Shown piece after piece: positions 42,196-50,995 of a DNA stretch of 64,000 bases; the first letter of the stretch is position 1; the number at the start of each line of letters is the position of its first letter. The DNA is taken from the NCBI GenBank assembly GCA_963822255.1, contig CAWGGV010000006.1, forward strand, positions 1 to 64,000. Direction: 5' to 3'. The stretch is from UBA7803 sp963822255. Its GTDB lineage: Bacteria > Pseudomonadota > Gammaproteobacteria > Pseudomonadales > Azotimanducaceae. The notes beneath the pieces are model-generated. The model searched no databases. It was not told the origin of the DNA and worked only from the letters and a program-made list of their open reading frames with translations. The translations under genes were made by a program, and so were the position numbers.

Positions 42196-42996
42196 TCAGG
42201 ACGACGCCACGGAGCCGCCGTCGCAGAGGATCACGTCGCCCACCGTGTAGGCGCCGGCTCGCGAGCAGAGGAAGATGGCGATCCCGGCGATGTCCTCCGG
42301 GGTGCCCACCCGTCCGCGCGGGTTGCTCTTTCCCACCGCATCCCAGTCGGTGTTCTCCACGTCGCCGCCTCCGCCGACCCCCGTGCTCAGCATCCAGGTG
42401 GGGAACGGGCCGGGGGCGATGGCGTTGACCAGGATGTTTTCCTTCACCAGGTGCGCGGCGAGCACCCGGGTGAGGTGGTGCACGGCGGCCTTGGACGGGC
42501 CGTACGAGAAGTTCTCGAAGATCGGCGTGTGCAGACCGTCGATGGAGCCGATGTTGACCACCCGGGCCGGGTCCTCGGCGGTGGCGGACCGGCGCAGCAG
42601 CGGCAGCAGCTTCTGGGTGAGGAAGAACACCGCCTTGACGTTGGTGTCCATCACCTTGTCCCAGCCGTTCTCCGGAAACTCGTCCAGCGGCGCGCCCCAG
42701 GACACGCCGGCGTTGTTCACCAGGATGTCCAGCCGCTCCTCGCGCTTGGCCAGCTCGGCGGCGAACGCCTCGATGCCGCGCAGCTCCGCGAGGTTCGCCG
42801 GCAGCGAGATGCACTCGCCACTGAACTGGTCCGACAGCCGCCGTGCCGTCTCGTCGCACACCTCGGCCTTGCGGGAGCTGATGTAGACCTTCGCGCCCTG
42901 GCTCAGGAATCCAGCCGCGATCATCTCTCCGATGCCGCGGGACCCGCCGGTGACGACGGCCACCTTGCCCGAAATCGAAAACAGGCTCTCGAACAT
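42196..42996 (-). CDS. Short-chain dehydrogenase/reductase
   Basis: A 266-residue SDR. Motifs are TGGSRGIG (NAD(P) binding), LDILVNNAGVSWG, the catalytic Ser in VVNIGSIDGL and Tyr/Lys in SYGPSKAAVHHLTRV, and a C-terminal VGDVILCDGG. The Gly-rich insertion VGGGGDVENTDW is unusual. Related to glucose- and fatty-acid-type SDRs; substrate unknown. ATG 42996 shares its A with the TGA stop of the upstream transporter gene, so the two are translationally coupled. The SDR may act on what the transporter moves. Confidence 0.88.
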   Translation of the reverse strand: MFESLFSISGKVAVVTGGSRGIGEMIAAGFLSQGAKVYISSRKAEVCDETARRLSDQFSGECISLPANLAELRGIEAFAAELAKREERLDILVNNAGVSWGAPLDEFPENGWDKVMDTNVKAVFFLTQKLLPLLRRSATAEDPARVVNIGSIDGLHTPIFENFSYGPSKAAVHHLTRVLAAHLVKENILVNAIAPGPFPTWMLSTGVGGGGDVENTDWDAVGKSNPRGRVGTPEDIAGIAIFLCSRAGAYTVGDVILCDGGSVASS

Positions 42997-44257
42997 CAAC
43001 GTCTCCCAGTGTGGTTGTCGGTGGGGATCAAACCATGCCCGAAACTGCGCGTCACGGCCAACGCGGCGCCGGCCGCGGCGAGGATGCCGATGGGCAGAAG
43101 CGCGAGCCGCGGCTCTCCGCTCACATCCGCCAGCACGCCACCGGCGAGCGGCACCACGAATCCCAGCAGGTAGCCGACGGCGAACATGCCGGCCGCCAGC
43201 GGGCCGGCCTCCCGCTCGTCGGCGAGCTGCGGCACCAGGCTGACCATCAGGATGAGCTGAACGCAGGTGCAGAAGCCGAGGGTCACCACACTCGCCAGAA
43301 ACAGGCGCCTTGGGTGGTCGCCGCGCCCAGCACGGCAAACGGCAGCACCCCCGCCACCAGCACCACCGGCCAGCGCCGCCCCACCAGCGCGCCGGCGAGC
43401 ACGATCATGGCGAGCGAGCCCGCCACCTGGGTCAAGTTGAAGTAGAACAGCACAGACGGCAGCGCACCGCCCTCCCCCCGCGCCGCCAGCAGCGAGCCGA
43501 GATAGGCGTTGGTGCCGAAGAAGCCGGCGGAGGCCGCGCCGAGCAGGAGGCCGAACGTCCACATCCGCGACTGACGCCAGGGCGGGTGCCAGACGGGCAG
43601 CGCCGCTGCTTCGTTCCAGCTGGCGCCGTCTCGGCCGGCATAATCTCGGCCGCCATCGTCCCAGCCGGGGTCGTCCGCGAGGCGCGAGCGCAGGTAACGG
43701 CCGCCGAGACCGCCAGCGCCGGCGCCGACCAGAACAGCAGCGCGCCCCGCCAGCTCCCGTGCAGCATGGGCATCACCACCGGCAAGGTGAGTCCGGCGCC
43801 GATGAATTCGCCCATCAGCAGACCGTTCATGTACACCGCCGAGGCGCGAGCCGGGAACCCGGCGCACCAGCGCTTGACCAGCACGGGCAACGCCGGCTGC
43901 ATGACGGCGATGGCGAATCCCATCAGCGCGGTGGAGGCGAACAGCAGCGCCAGCGGCGGCGCCAAGGCGCGGCCGGCCGAGGCCAGCGCCAGCAGCAGCA
44001 GCGAGCCGGTCACCGCTGCCGCCGCACCCAGGCGGGCGATGGCGAAGGCGCCCGGCAGCGGCCCCCAGAGCGAGCATCAGCACCGGCACGGTGGTGAGCG
44101 CGCCGATCTCGGATTGATTCAGCTGCAGCTCGCCGCCGATGGCGGGCGCCAGCGGCGGCGCCACCAGGATGGGCAGGCGCAGGTAAAGACCGACCACCCA
44201 CAGCAGACTCAGCGTCCCGAGCCGCGCCGACAGCGGCGCAGCGGCATTTGCGTTCAC
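42996..44257 (-). pseudogene. CynX/NimT-like MFS transporter, several frameshifts
   Basis: Pieces of a 12-helix MFS transporter lie in three frames. First (GTG 44257) LLWVVGLYLRLPILVAPPLA and SEIGALTTVPVLMLALGA. Next TGSLLLLALASAGRALAPPL with LMGFAIAVMQPALPVLVKRW. Then WTFGLLLGAASAGFFGTNAY and SVLFYFNLTQVAGSLAMIV. Last FCTCVQLILMVSLVPQL and GMFAVGYLLGFVVPLAGGVL to the stop at 42996. The opening loop and long PxLP helices resemble CynX cyanate/2-nitroimidazole transporters. At least three frame changes, near 44050, 43650 and 43310, are needed. The stop overlaps the SDR start. Confidence 0.75.
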
Positions 44258-44342
44258 CAAACAGATCAACCTACAGTGGCGGGGCATGCTACCAGCACCC
44301 GGCGCAGGAGCGGCCCGCGAGCCCGGCAAAGCAGAACCCGCC

Positions 44343-44707
44343 ATGAGCAAACGACCCAGACAAAGCGGCCTCGTCTACTCCACCGACAGCGGCCGCATCT
44401 GCCCCGGCTGCCGGCGGCCGCAGAACGAGTGCGTCTGCCGCGATCGTTCCCGGCCGCGCCACGGCGGCGACGGCATCGTGCGGCTGCAACGGGAGACCAA
44501 AGGCCGCAAGGGCGCCGGCGTGACCCTGGTCACCGGCCTGCCGCTCGCCGACGCCGACCTGGCCGGCTGGCGAAAACCCTGAAGAGCCGCTGCGGCGTCG
44601 GCGGCGCGGTCAAGGACGGCGTGATCGAGCTGCAGGGCGACCAGCGGGACAAGCTGCAACCGCTGCTGGAAGCCGAGGGCTACCAGGTCAAGCGCGCCGG
44701 CGGGTGA
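44343..44707 (+). pseudogene. yciH: YciH/SUI1 translation factor homologue, one frameshift
   Basis: A small eIF1-like protein. The first frame (ATG 44343) has a four-Cys zinc-like knuckle (RICPGCRRPQNECVCRD) and VRLQRETKGRKGAGVTLVTG, the SUI1 start. The second frame continues LAKTLKSRCGVGGAVKDGVI and LQGDQRDKLQPLLEAEGYQV, the SUI1 end. A one-base change near 44560 joins them into about 120 residues, as expected for YciH. YciH tightens start-codon choice or represses translation under stress. The gene is divergent from the transporter. Confidence 0.8.
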
Positions 44708-44784
44708 GGCCGCCGGCTGGAGGCAGTCATGCGCGTGAGATTTTCGATCGGTCCCGGCGAAAGCATGGAGGTCGACTGGAAAAC

Positions 44785-45279
44785 GTGAAGCCCATCGTCA
44801 CGAGCGCCGGCATCGCGGACATCGACACCTACGTGGCATTCGCCAGAGAGGCACAATCGTTCATCGACGCGCAGGGTCTCGAGCAGTGGGTTCCTGCAGC
44901 ACATGAGCCTTTCCGCCCGGAGCTCGAGGAAAAGGTCAAAGCCGGTTCGCTGCACAAGGTCCTGGTTCTGGGAGCGACAGTCGCGTTCTTTGATCTGTCA
45001 TCCTCCAGCATCTGGTGGCGAAGCGACGACACACCTGCCTTGTACGTTTCGGGCGTCGTGGTTGCGCGCTCGGGAAAAGGACAGGCGCTGGGCCATTTCA
45101 TTCTCGACTGGTGCTGCTCCACGGCCGTCGCCAGAAGCGCCCACGTTTTGCGCCTCGATTGTCATGCCGGCAACGGCAAGCTTTGCGCGTACTACCGCGA
45201 CTACGGATTTCACGAGGTCGACCGCGTTGAACAACATCCCGGCTATACCGGCGTGCTGTTTGAGCGCGAGGTCAGGTGA
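44785..45279 (+). CDS. GNAT family N-acetyltransferase
   Basis: A 164-residue acetyltransferase-type protein. GTG 44785 (VKPIVTSAGIADIDTYVA) is preceded by GGAGG at about 12 bases; the frame runs up to 44704 without similarity. The acetyl-CoA region is ALYVSGVVVARSGKGQALGH and HVLRLDCHAGNGKLCAYYRD, with YGFHEVDRVEQHPGYTGVLF at the end. This is close to the GNAT group with an Arg/Gln-x-x-Gly loop. Target unknown. It is a single gene between yciH and the PQQ enzyme. Confidence 0.75.
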   Translation: MKPIVTSAGIADIDTYVAFAREAQSFIDAQGLEQWVPAAHEPFRPELEEKVKAGSLHKVLVLGATVAFFDLSSSSIWWRSDDTPALYVSGVVVARSGKGQALGHFILDWCCSTAVARSAHVLRLDCHAGNGKLCAYYRDYGFHEVDRVEQHPGYTGVLFEREVR

Positions 45280-45324
45280 CGGCGCGCCCATGATCGCGCT
45301 CAAACTCGTTCAGCTTGCACGGCC

Positions 45325-47415
45325 TCACCCGCCCTGACCCGCCGGCAGCGAGAACGCGACCAGCCGATCGCTCGCGGGCAGGCCCATGCGCGGATAGCCG
45401 CCCGCGGCAACCACAACGAACTGGCGTACCTCGCCGGAGTCCAGGGTCACGGTGTAGCTCATGGGAGTGGCCGCCGGCACCGCCGGCAGCGCACCCCGCC
45501 ACAGCTCCTTGCCGGTGTCGAGATCATAGGCGCGCAGGGCGCTTTCGAACGCGCCGCCGACGAACACCAGCCCGGTGGAGGTAATCACCGCCTGCCCCAC
45601 GCCGGGTACGCCGTACTCCTTGTGGATCGGCACCGGCGCCAGGTCGGCTACCGTGCCGTGAGGGCGATGCCAGAGCTGTCGCCCGGCGTCGATGTCGATG
45701 GCGGTCAAAGTCCCCCACGGCGGCTTGGTGCACGGCAGGCCGAGCGGCGAGACGAATGGTTTGCGCGCCATCGCATACGGCGTGCCGTGCTGAGGCGCCA
45801 GCTCGACGTCGGATGCGGTGGCCTTGCGGGCCGCATCGAACCCGGCCCGCGGAATCAGCTTGACCTGAAACGGCAGGTTGTTGGCGCGGGCGACGATGAT
45901 GCCGCGCTCGGAATCCACCGCCACGCCGCCCCAGTTGATGCCCCCGGCGTTGCTCGGCGCCACCACCGTCCACTGCTCCGTGACCGGCGTGTAGATGGGG
46001 CCGACGTTCATGTCGGCCAGTGCCTTGCGGCACCGGCCCTCGTCCCAGAACGTGAGCCCCCAGGCGTCGTCACGGGTCACCTCGTCAGCCACCCGGAACG
46101 CCGGCGGCGGAAACGGCTGAACGGGTGACAGCTTGTCGGCCAGCGGGCCGGCGCGCGGCACCTGCTTCATCTGGTAGGGCTCGACGGGCTCGCCGGTCTC
46201 CCGGTTCAGCACGAACACGAAGCCCATCTTGGTGCCCTGGATCAGCGCGGGAACCGTCTGTCCGTGCACGGTGATGTCGGCGAGCGTCGGCTGGGCACCG
46301 ACGTCGTAATCCCAGAAGTCGTGGCGCACGGCGTTGAAGTGCCAGACCACCTCGCCGGTGCTGCCCCGCAGCGCCACCACCGAAGTGCCGTAGTAGTCCA
46401 TGTCCGGCTTGCCGCTGCGGTAGTAGTCGGGCGCCGGATTGCCGGTGCCGACGAACAGCAGGTCACGGTCCGGATCGGCGGTCATGACGCCCCAGACGTT
46501 GGGCGTGCCGAGAGCGAAGCCCTCCGCGCTCACCAGGGCGCCGGGTGCCTGGTAGTCGAAGTCGGGCGGCGCCAGGTCCCAGGCCCACACTTGCTTGCCG
46601 TTGCGGGCGTCGAAGGCGCGGACCACCCCGCTCGGGGCGTCGATGCGTTCGTTGTCCGAGACCGCGGCGCCAACCACCACCAGATCGCCGATCACTGTCG
46701 GCGGCGAGGTGACCTGGTACTCGCCCAGCCACTCCTGCTTGCCGGCGCCGCGATTCAGGTCGACGCGGCCGTTGTCGCCGAAGTCGGTGCAGGACTTGCC
46801 GGTGGCGGCGTCCAGGGCCAGCAGGTAGCCGTCGGCGGTGGCGGTGAAGATGCGACTGGCGGGGCAGACAGAGTGGGTTTGCCGGCTTTGCCGGAGATCG
46901 CGGCCGGGAGGCCGCTCCCACTCTGGTTCACTACGTCGCGGCCGGGGGGCCGCTCCCACTGCGGGGCTGCCGAGCCTGGGGTGCCATTGGGCGACGCCGC
47001 GGCAGACGAGCTGGTTGCCGTAGTGGCCGGAGAGGTCGATGTGCGGGTCGTGGGACCAGATGGCGGCGCCGGTGAGCGGGTCCAGCGCCACCACCCGGTT
47101 GAACGGCGTGCAGAACACCAGCCGGCCGTCCACCAGGATCGGCGTCACCTCGAACGCGCTGGTGGAGGGGATGTCCGGCCGGCTGCCGTCGGACTGATCG
47201 CCGGTGCGGTAGATCCAGGCGACCTGCAGGTTGGCGACGTTGCTGCGGTCGATACGCCCTGCCGCGACGTAGCGGCGGCCGCCGCCGCCGCCGTACTCGG
47301 GCCACGCGCTGGTGACCCGTGGCCGTGCCTCGGTATCCGCGCCCGCCGTCGCCTCGAAGGACGGTCCGCAGCCCCACATGGCCAGCAGCGCCGCCAGCAT
47401 CCAAAGAAATCGCAT
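45325..47415 (-). CDS. PQQ-dependent dehydrogenase (lipoprotein) with REP insertion
   Basis: A 696-residue lipoprotein (lipobox LLAMWGC) of the membrane-type quinoprotein glucose/alcohol dehydrogenase group. Beta-propeller repeats include VVALDPLTGAAIWSHDPHID, LLALDAATGKSCTDFG, WVFVLN-type blades, and the family blocks WHFNAVRHDFWDYDVGAQPT and GTPNVWGVMTADPD. It would oxidise a sugar or alcohol in the periplasm and pass electrons to quinone. Between CRGVAQW (about residue 145) and ASRIFTATADGYLLALDAA there is an extra low-complexity segment of about 40 residues. It is encoded by two REP elements (46895-46960) and has no counterpart in the family, yet the frame remains open. Confidence 0.85.
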   Translation of the reverse strand: MRFLWMLAALLAMWGCGPSFEATAGADTEARPRVTSAWPEYGGGGGRRYVAAGRIDRSNVANLQVAWIYRTGDQSDGSRPDIPSTSAFEVTPILVDGRLVFCTPFNRVVALDPLTGAAIWSHDPHIDLSGHYGNQLVCRGVAQWHPRLGSPAVGAAPRPRRSEPEWERPPGRDLRQSRQTHSVCPASRIFTATADGYLLALDAATGKSCTDFGDNGRVDLNRGAGKQEWLGEYQVTSPPTVIGDLVVVGAAVSDNERIDAPSGVVRAFDARNGKQVWAWDLAPPDFDYQAPGALVSAEGFALGTPNVWGVMTADPDRDLLFVGTGNPAPDYYRSGKPDMDYYGTSVVALRGSTGEVVWHFNAVRHDFWDYDVGAQPTLADITVHGQTVPALIQGTKMGFVFVLNRETGEPVEPYQMKQVPRAGPLADKLSPVQPFPPPAFRVADEVTRDDAWGLTFWDEGRCRKALADMNVGPIYTPVTEQWTVVAPSNAGGINWGGVAVDSERGIIVARANNLPFQVKLIPRAGFDAARKATASDVELAPQHGTPYAMARKPFVSPLGLPCTKPPWGTLTAIDIDAGRQLWHRPHGTVADLAPVPIHKEYGVPGVGQAVITSTGLVFVGGAFESALRAYDLDTGKELWRGALPAVPAATPMSYTVTLDSGEVRQFVVVAAGGYPRMGLPASDRLVAFSLPAGQGG
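46895..46960. repeat. REP-like palindrome pair inside a coding frame
   Basis: Two elements with arms GCGGCC and GGCCGC, at 46895-46922 and 46935-46960, in the same orientation, in the middle of the PQQ dehydrogenase gene. The second has GGGG in the centre. They add Arg/Pro/Gly-rich residues and no stop. Confidence 0.85.
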
Positions 47416-47563
47416 CCGCTCGCCTCCCCCGGAAAATCCGTGCGCTGATTATCCACGGCCCAGTGTCTGCGCATGGGTCTCTCCACCCGGTCCCGAGGCA
47501 GGATAATCGTTTCCCCGCGCGGGCTAGAATGGCCCATCGCGAGCGCGTCCGAAAGGGAGAGCG

Positions 47564-48820
47564 ATGACGCAGTGCATCACCGGAACCGCCATCACCGCGT
47601 CCTCGGAGGCGGGAGCGCGGCTGTTCGACCAGGCAATCGAGAGCTATCTCGCCTCCCGCTCGGACACGCCGCAGATCCTGAAAGAAGCGCTCACCGCCGA
47701 CCCGCAGCTCATCATGGCCAGCTGCTTCATGGGCTACCTGACCCGCCTGGCGGGGGATCGGAAAAACGCCGTGCGGGCGGCCGAGCTGCACCGCGGTCTG
47801 CTGCAGACCATCGAGTCCGGCGCCGGCAACGACTGGGAGCGGCGTCACGTCAGCGCTCTCGGGCTGTGGCTGGCCGACGACCTGCACACCCTGATGCGGC
47901 ACCTGGAAGCGGTGCTCGACGATTACCCGAACGACATCGTCGCCCTGCGGATGCTCCACTACCTGTACTTCTATGACGGCGACGCCGCCCGCATGCGCGA
48001 TTCCGTCGCCGCCTTCCTGCCCCGCTACGCCGGGCACCCGCTGGAGGGCTACGTGAAGGGCATGCAGGCGTTCGCCCTGGAGGAGTCCGGCGACTACGAC
48101 GCGGCTGAACGGTTCGGCCGCGAGGCGGTGGACATCAATGCGAGCGATGCGTGGGCCGCCCACGCGGTCGCCCACGTGCTGCAGATGCAGGGCCGCTGGG
48201 CGGAAGGCATGGGGTGGATCGACGGGCTGCGCCAGCAGTGGCAGCACACCAACAACTTCCGTTTCCACCTGTTCTGGCACGAGGCCCTGTACTACCTGGC
48301 GGAGCGGGACCTCGACGCGGTGCTCGCGATCTACGACCGCGACGTGGCGCCGCCGGTGCAGGACGACTTCTACCTGGATGTGTGCAATGCCGCGTCACTG
48401 CTGCTGCGCCTGGAGGCCGAGGGGGTGGACGTGGGTGATCGCTGGCAGCCGCTGGCCCGCATCGCCGAGCAGCACGTGGACGACGCGGAGCTGGTGTTCG
48501 CGAGCCTCCACTACCTGATGCCGCTGTTGCGCACCGGCCATCCGGCGGCCGACCGGCTACGCCAGGCACTCGAGCGCTGGGCCGAGCGGGACACCACCCA
48601 GGGTCACGTGGTTCGGGACGTGGCGCTGGACGTGGCCGCATTCCTGGCCGACTGCCAGAGCGGCGAGCGCGCAGCGGCCGCCGAGCGGTTCCAGCGGTTC
48701 CGCGACCGACTGCACCGCATCGGCGGCAGCAACGCCCAGCGGCAGGTCTTCGAGATCATGGAACAGGCGGTCCTGGCGCGGCCGCGGTCTGGAGAGCACT
48801 TCTATCGGGAGACACAATGA
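47564..48820 (+). CDS. TTC38-like tetratricopeptide protein
   Basis: A 418-residue all-helical protein of the TTC38 type: LFDQAIESYLASRSDTPQIL, ADPQLIMASCFMGYLTRLAG, HVSALGLWLADDLHTLMRHL, VALRMLHYLYFYDGDAARMR, GHPLEGYVKGMQAFALEES and AWAAHAVAHVLQMQGRWAEG with HLFWHEALYYLAERDLDAVL. Cytoplasmic, no signal peptide. TTC38 function is unknown in bacteria and animals. The stop codon overlaps the ATG of the transporter gene (ATGA), so the two are coupled and may handle the same compound. Confidence 0.88.
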   Translation: MTQCITGTAITASSEAGARLFDQAIESYLASRSDTPQILKEALTADPQLIMASCFMGYLTRLAGDRKNAVRAAELHRGLLQTIESGAGNDWERRHVSALGLWLADDLHTLMRHLEAVLDDYPNDIVALRMLHYLYFYDGDAARMRDSVAAFLPRYAGHPLEGYVKGMQAFALEESGDYDAAERFGREAVDINASDAWAAHAVAHVLQMQGRWAEGMGWIDGLRQQWQHTNNFRFHLFWHEALYYLAERDLDAVLAIYDRDVAPPVQDDFYLDVCNAASLLLRLEAEGVDVGDRWQPLARIAEQHVDDAELVFASLHYLMPLLRTGHPAADRLRQALERWAERDTTQGHVVRDVALDVAAFLADCQSGERAAAAERFQRFRDRLHRIGGSNAQRQVFEIMEQAVLARPRSGEHFYRETQ

Positions 48821-50301
48821 TGGCATTCAGCCAGACCCTGGCCGGCAGACCCTGGTACAAGTGGTACGCACTCGGCGTCCTCACCATCGTCTACACGTCG
48901 AGCCACGTCGACCGGCAGATCATGAGCATCGTCCTCCAGCCCATCAAGCTGGAGCTCGGCGCCAGCGACACCCAGATGGGCTTCCTGGTGGGGCTCACGT
49001 TCGCGATTTTCTATGCGACCCTGGGTATGCCCATCGCCATGCTCGCCGACCGCGCCAACCGGCGGAACATCATCGTCGCCGCCACGACCATCTGGAGCGT
49101 CATGACGGCCGCTTGCGGCTACGCCGGCAGCTTTCTCCAGCTTGCTCTGGCCAGAGTGGGCGTCGGCGTGGGCGAAGCCGGTTCGTCGCCGCCGTCCCAC
49201 TCCATGATCTCAGATCTGTTCCCGGTGAAAACGCGTGGCACCGCCATGGGCATCTTCGCCCTGGGGGTCAACCTGGGCTTGTTGATCGCCTACCTGGCCG
49301 GCGGCTGGCTCGTCGACCACGTCGGCTGGCGCACGACGTTCGTCTGGGTGGGCCTGCCGGGGCTCGGCATCGCCACGGTGTTGCTGCTCACCACCGTGGA
49401 ACCACAGCGCGGGGCCAGCGATGCGAAGGCATCGGCCGCCGATCGGGAAGCGCCGTCGTTCTTCGCCGTGTGGAGACACATGTGGCGGGTGGGGAGCATC
49501 CGCCACGCCACCATCGGCGCGACCCTGGCCGGCTTCGTCGGCTATGGCTTCGTGCTGTGGATGCCGACGTTCCTGATCCGGTCCCACGGGCTGTCGTCCA
49601 CCGACACCGGTCTGGCGCTGGCGCTGCTCACGGGGGTCGTCGGCGGGCTCGGCACGTTCAGCGCCGGACGCCTCGCCGACACGCTGGCAAACCGCGACGA
49701 GCGCTGGCGCGCCTGGGTCGTGGCGGCCGGCAAGGCCGGCTACGTGCCATTCCTGGCTGCCGTCTTCATGGTGGACGATCTTCGAGTCGCCCTGGCTCTG
49801 TACGTCGTTCCGGCGTTCTTCGGCGGCTTCTACCTGGCGCCCACCTTCGCCCTGATCCAGAGCCTCGTCAGTGTGCGCATGCGCGCGCTGGCCTCGAGCA
49901 TCATGCTGTTCATCCTCAACATCGTCGGGCTCGGTTTCGGGCCGCAGCTCGTCGGCGTGCTGTCGGACTACTTCGCGCCCGCGTACGGCCAGGAGTCGCT
50001 GCGCATGGCGTTGCTGGTGCTGACCTTCGTGAATCTGTGGTGTGCGGCGCACTATTATCTGGCGGGCCGATCGCTCCGGGAGGATCAGGCGGCGGCTACG
50101 GCCGCTGCTGATCGGCGCCACCCGAACGATGGCGGACCGACGACTGGCTCGCGGGCGAGGGACACGGCGGGAACAGAACCCGGCAAGCCGGCGAATCAAT
50201 CCCGGCAGCGCCTGCCGGAGTCCAGAAGGGCTCGCACACCCGGCAGCGCGGCGGTCCGGGGCATCTGCCGGAGGATATTGCGCTGGCGGCCGCGCACGTA
50301 G
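48817..50301 (+). CDS. MFS transporter (spinster-like)
   Basis: A 494-residue MFS transporter. Helices include VLTIVYTSSHVDRQIMSIVL, MGFLVGLTFAIFYATLGMPI with the loop MLADRANRRNIIVAATTIWS, and ARVGVGVGEAGSSPPSHSMI. The last helix is LRMALLVLTFVNLWCAAHYY, near residue 405. The tail after AGRSLREDQ (about 80 residues) is Arg/Gly/Ser-rich, without helices, and the last 106 bases run antisense over the end of mtgA. A lost stop or frameshift near 50100 is likely. Substrate not predictable. Confidence 0.85.
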   Translation: MMAFSQTLAGRPWYKWYALGVLTIVYTSSHVDRQIMSIVLQPIKLELGASDTQMGFLVGLTFAIFYATLGMPIAMLADRANRRNIIVAATTIWSVMTAACGYAGSFLQLALARVGVGVGEAGSSPPSHSMISDLFPVKTRGTAMGIFALGVNLGLLIAYLAGGWLVDHVGWRTTFVWVGLPGLGIATVLLLTTVEPQRGASDAKASAADREAPSFFAVWRHMWRVGSIRHATIGATLAGFVGYGFVLWMPTFLIRSHGLSSTDTGLALALLTGVVGGLGTFSAGRLADTLANRDERWRAWVVAAGKAGYVPFLAAVFMVDDLRVALALYVVPAFFGGFYLAPTFALIQSLVSVRMRALASSIMLFILNIVGLGFGPQLVGVLSDYFAPAYGQESLRMALLVLTFVNLWCAAHYYLAGRSLREDQAAATAAADRRHPNDGGPTTGSRARDTAGTEPGKPANQSRQRLPESRRARTPGSAAVRGICRRILRWRPRT

Positions 50302-50952
50302 GTCGACGGCGCATCCACGTGCAGCACCGCGGGATTCGGCAGCACGGCCGCCAGCAACGCGCTCTCGGCGGCGGTGAGCGACGCCGCACTGCGGCCGAAG
50401 TAGTGGCGGGCCGCCGCTTCGGCGCCGTAGATGCCGGAGCCGAGCTCGGCCACGTTGAGATACACCTCGAGGATCCGCCGTTTCGGCCACGTCACCTCGA
50501 TCAGCACGGTGAACGCCGCCTCGAGGCCCTTGCGCAGCCAGCTCTGACCGGGCCAGAGGAACAGGTTCTTCGCCGTCTGCTGACTGATGGTGCTGGCACC
50601 GCGCAGACGGCTGCCGAGCTCGGCGTCTTCCAGGGCGTCGGCGATCTGATCGAAGTCGAAGCCCCAGTGGAGGGGGAATTTCTGGTCCTCCGAGGTGATC
50701 ACCGCCAGCTTCAGGCTGTCCGCCACGCAGGCTGCCGTCCACCCAGCGCTGCCGTATTGACAGGCTCCGGCCCTGCCACCACGCTGCCACGCGGGCCTCG
50801 GCCATGAAGGCGCTCAGCGGTGGATTCACGAAACGCAGCGACACCACCAGCACGACGACCAGCAGCAGCAGGACGGCAGCGGTCCGCCACGTCCGTCGCC
50901 AGAGGCGGCGCAGCAGGCTCGGTTTCCGGGATCGTCGATAGCGGGAGCGCAC
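50196..50952 (-). pseudogene. mtgA: Monofunctional peptidoglycan transglycosylase MtgA, one frameshift
   Basis: MtgA polymerises glycan strands from lipid II. The first frame has the membrane anchor TAAVLLLLVVVLVVSLRFVN and continues to RQRWVDGSL. The second (from about 50726) has LKLAVITSEDQKFPLHWGFD, the catalytic Glu block, RLRGASTISQQTAKNLFLWP, SWLRKGLEAAFTVLIEVTWP and YLNVAELGSGIYGAEAAARH. One indel near 50730 joins them to about 240 residues, the family length. The 3' end overlaps the MFS gene's tail. Confidence 0.85.
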
Positions 50953-50995
50953 GGTCGGTGAGTGTACCCGCTCGGCCGGCCGGCGCCGGACCCTG

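Noticed and set aside
44729..44788. A 19-residue leader-like peptide before the GNAT gene
   Set aside because: It has no ribosome site of its own and no regulatory codon runs; chance frame is likely.
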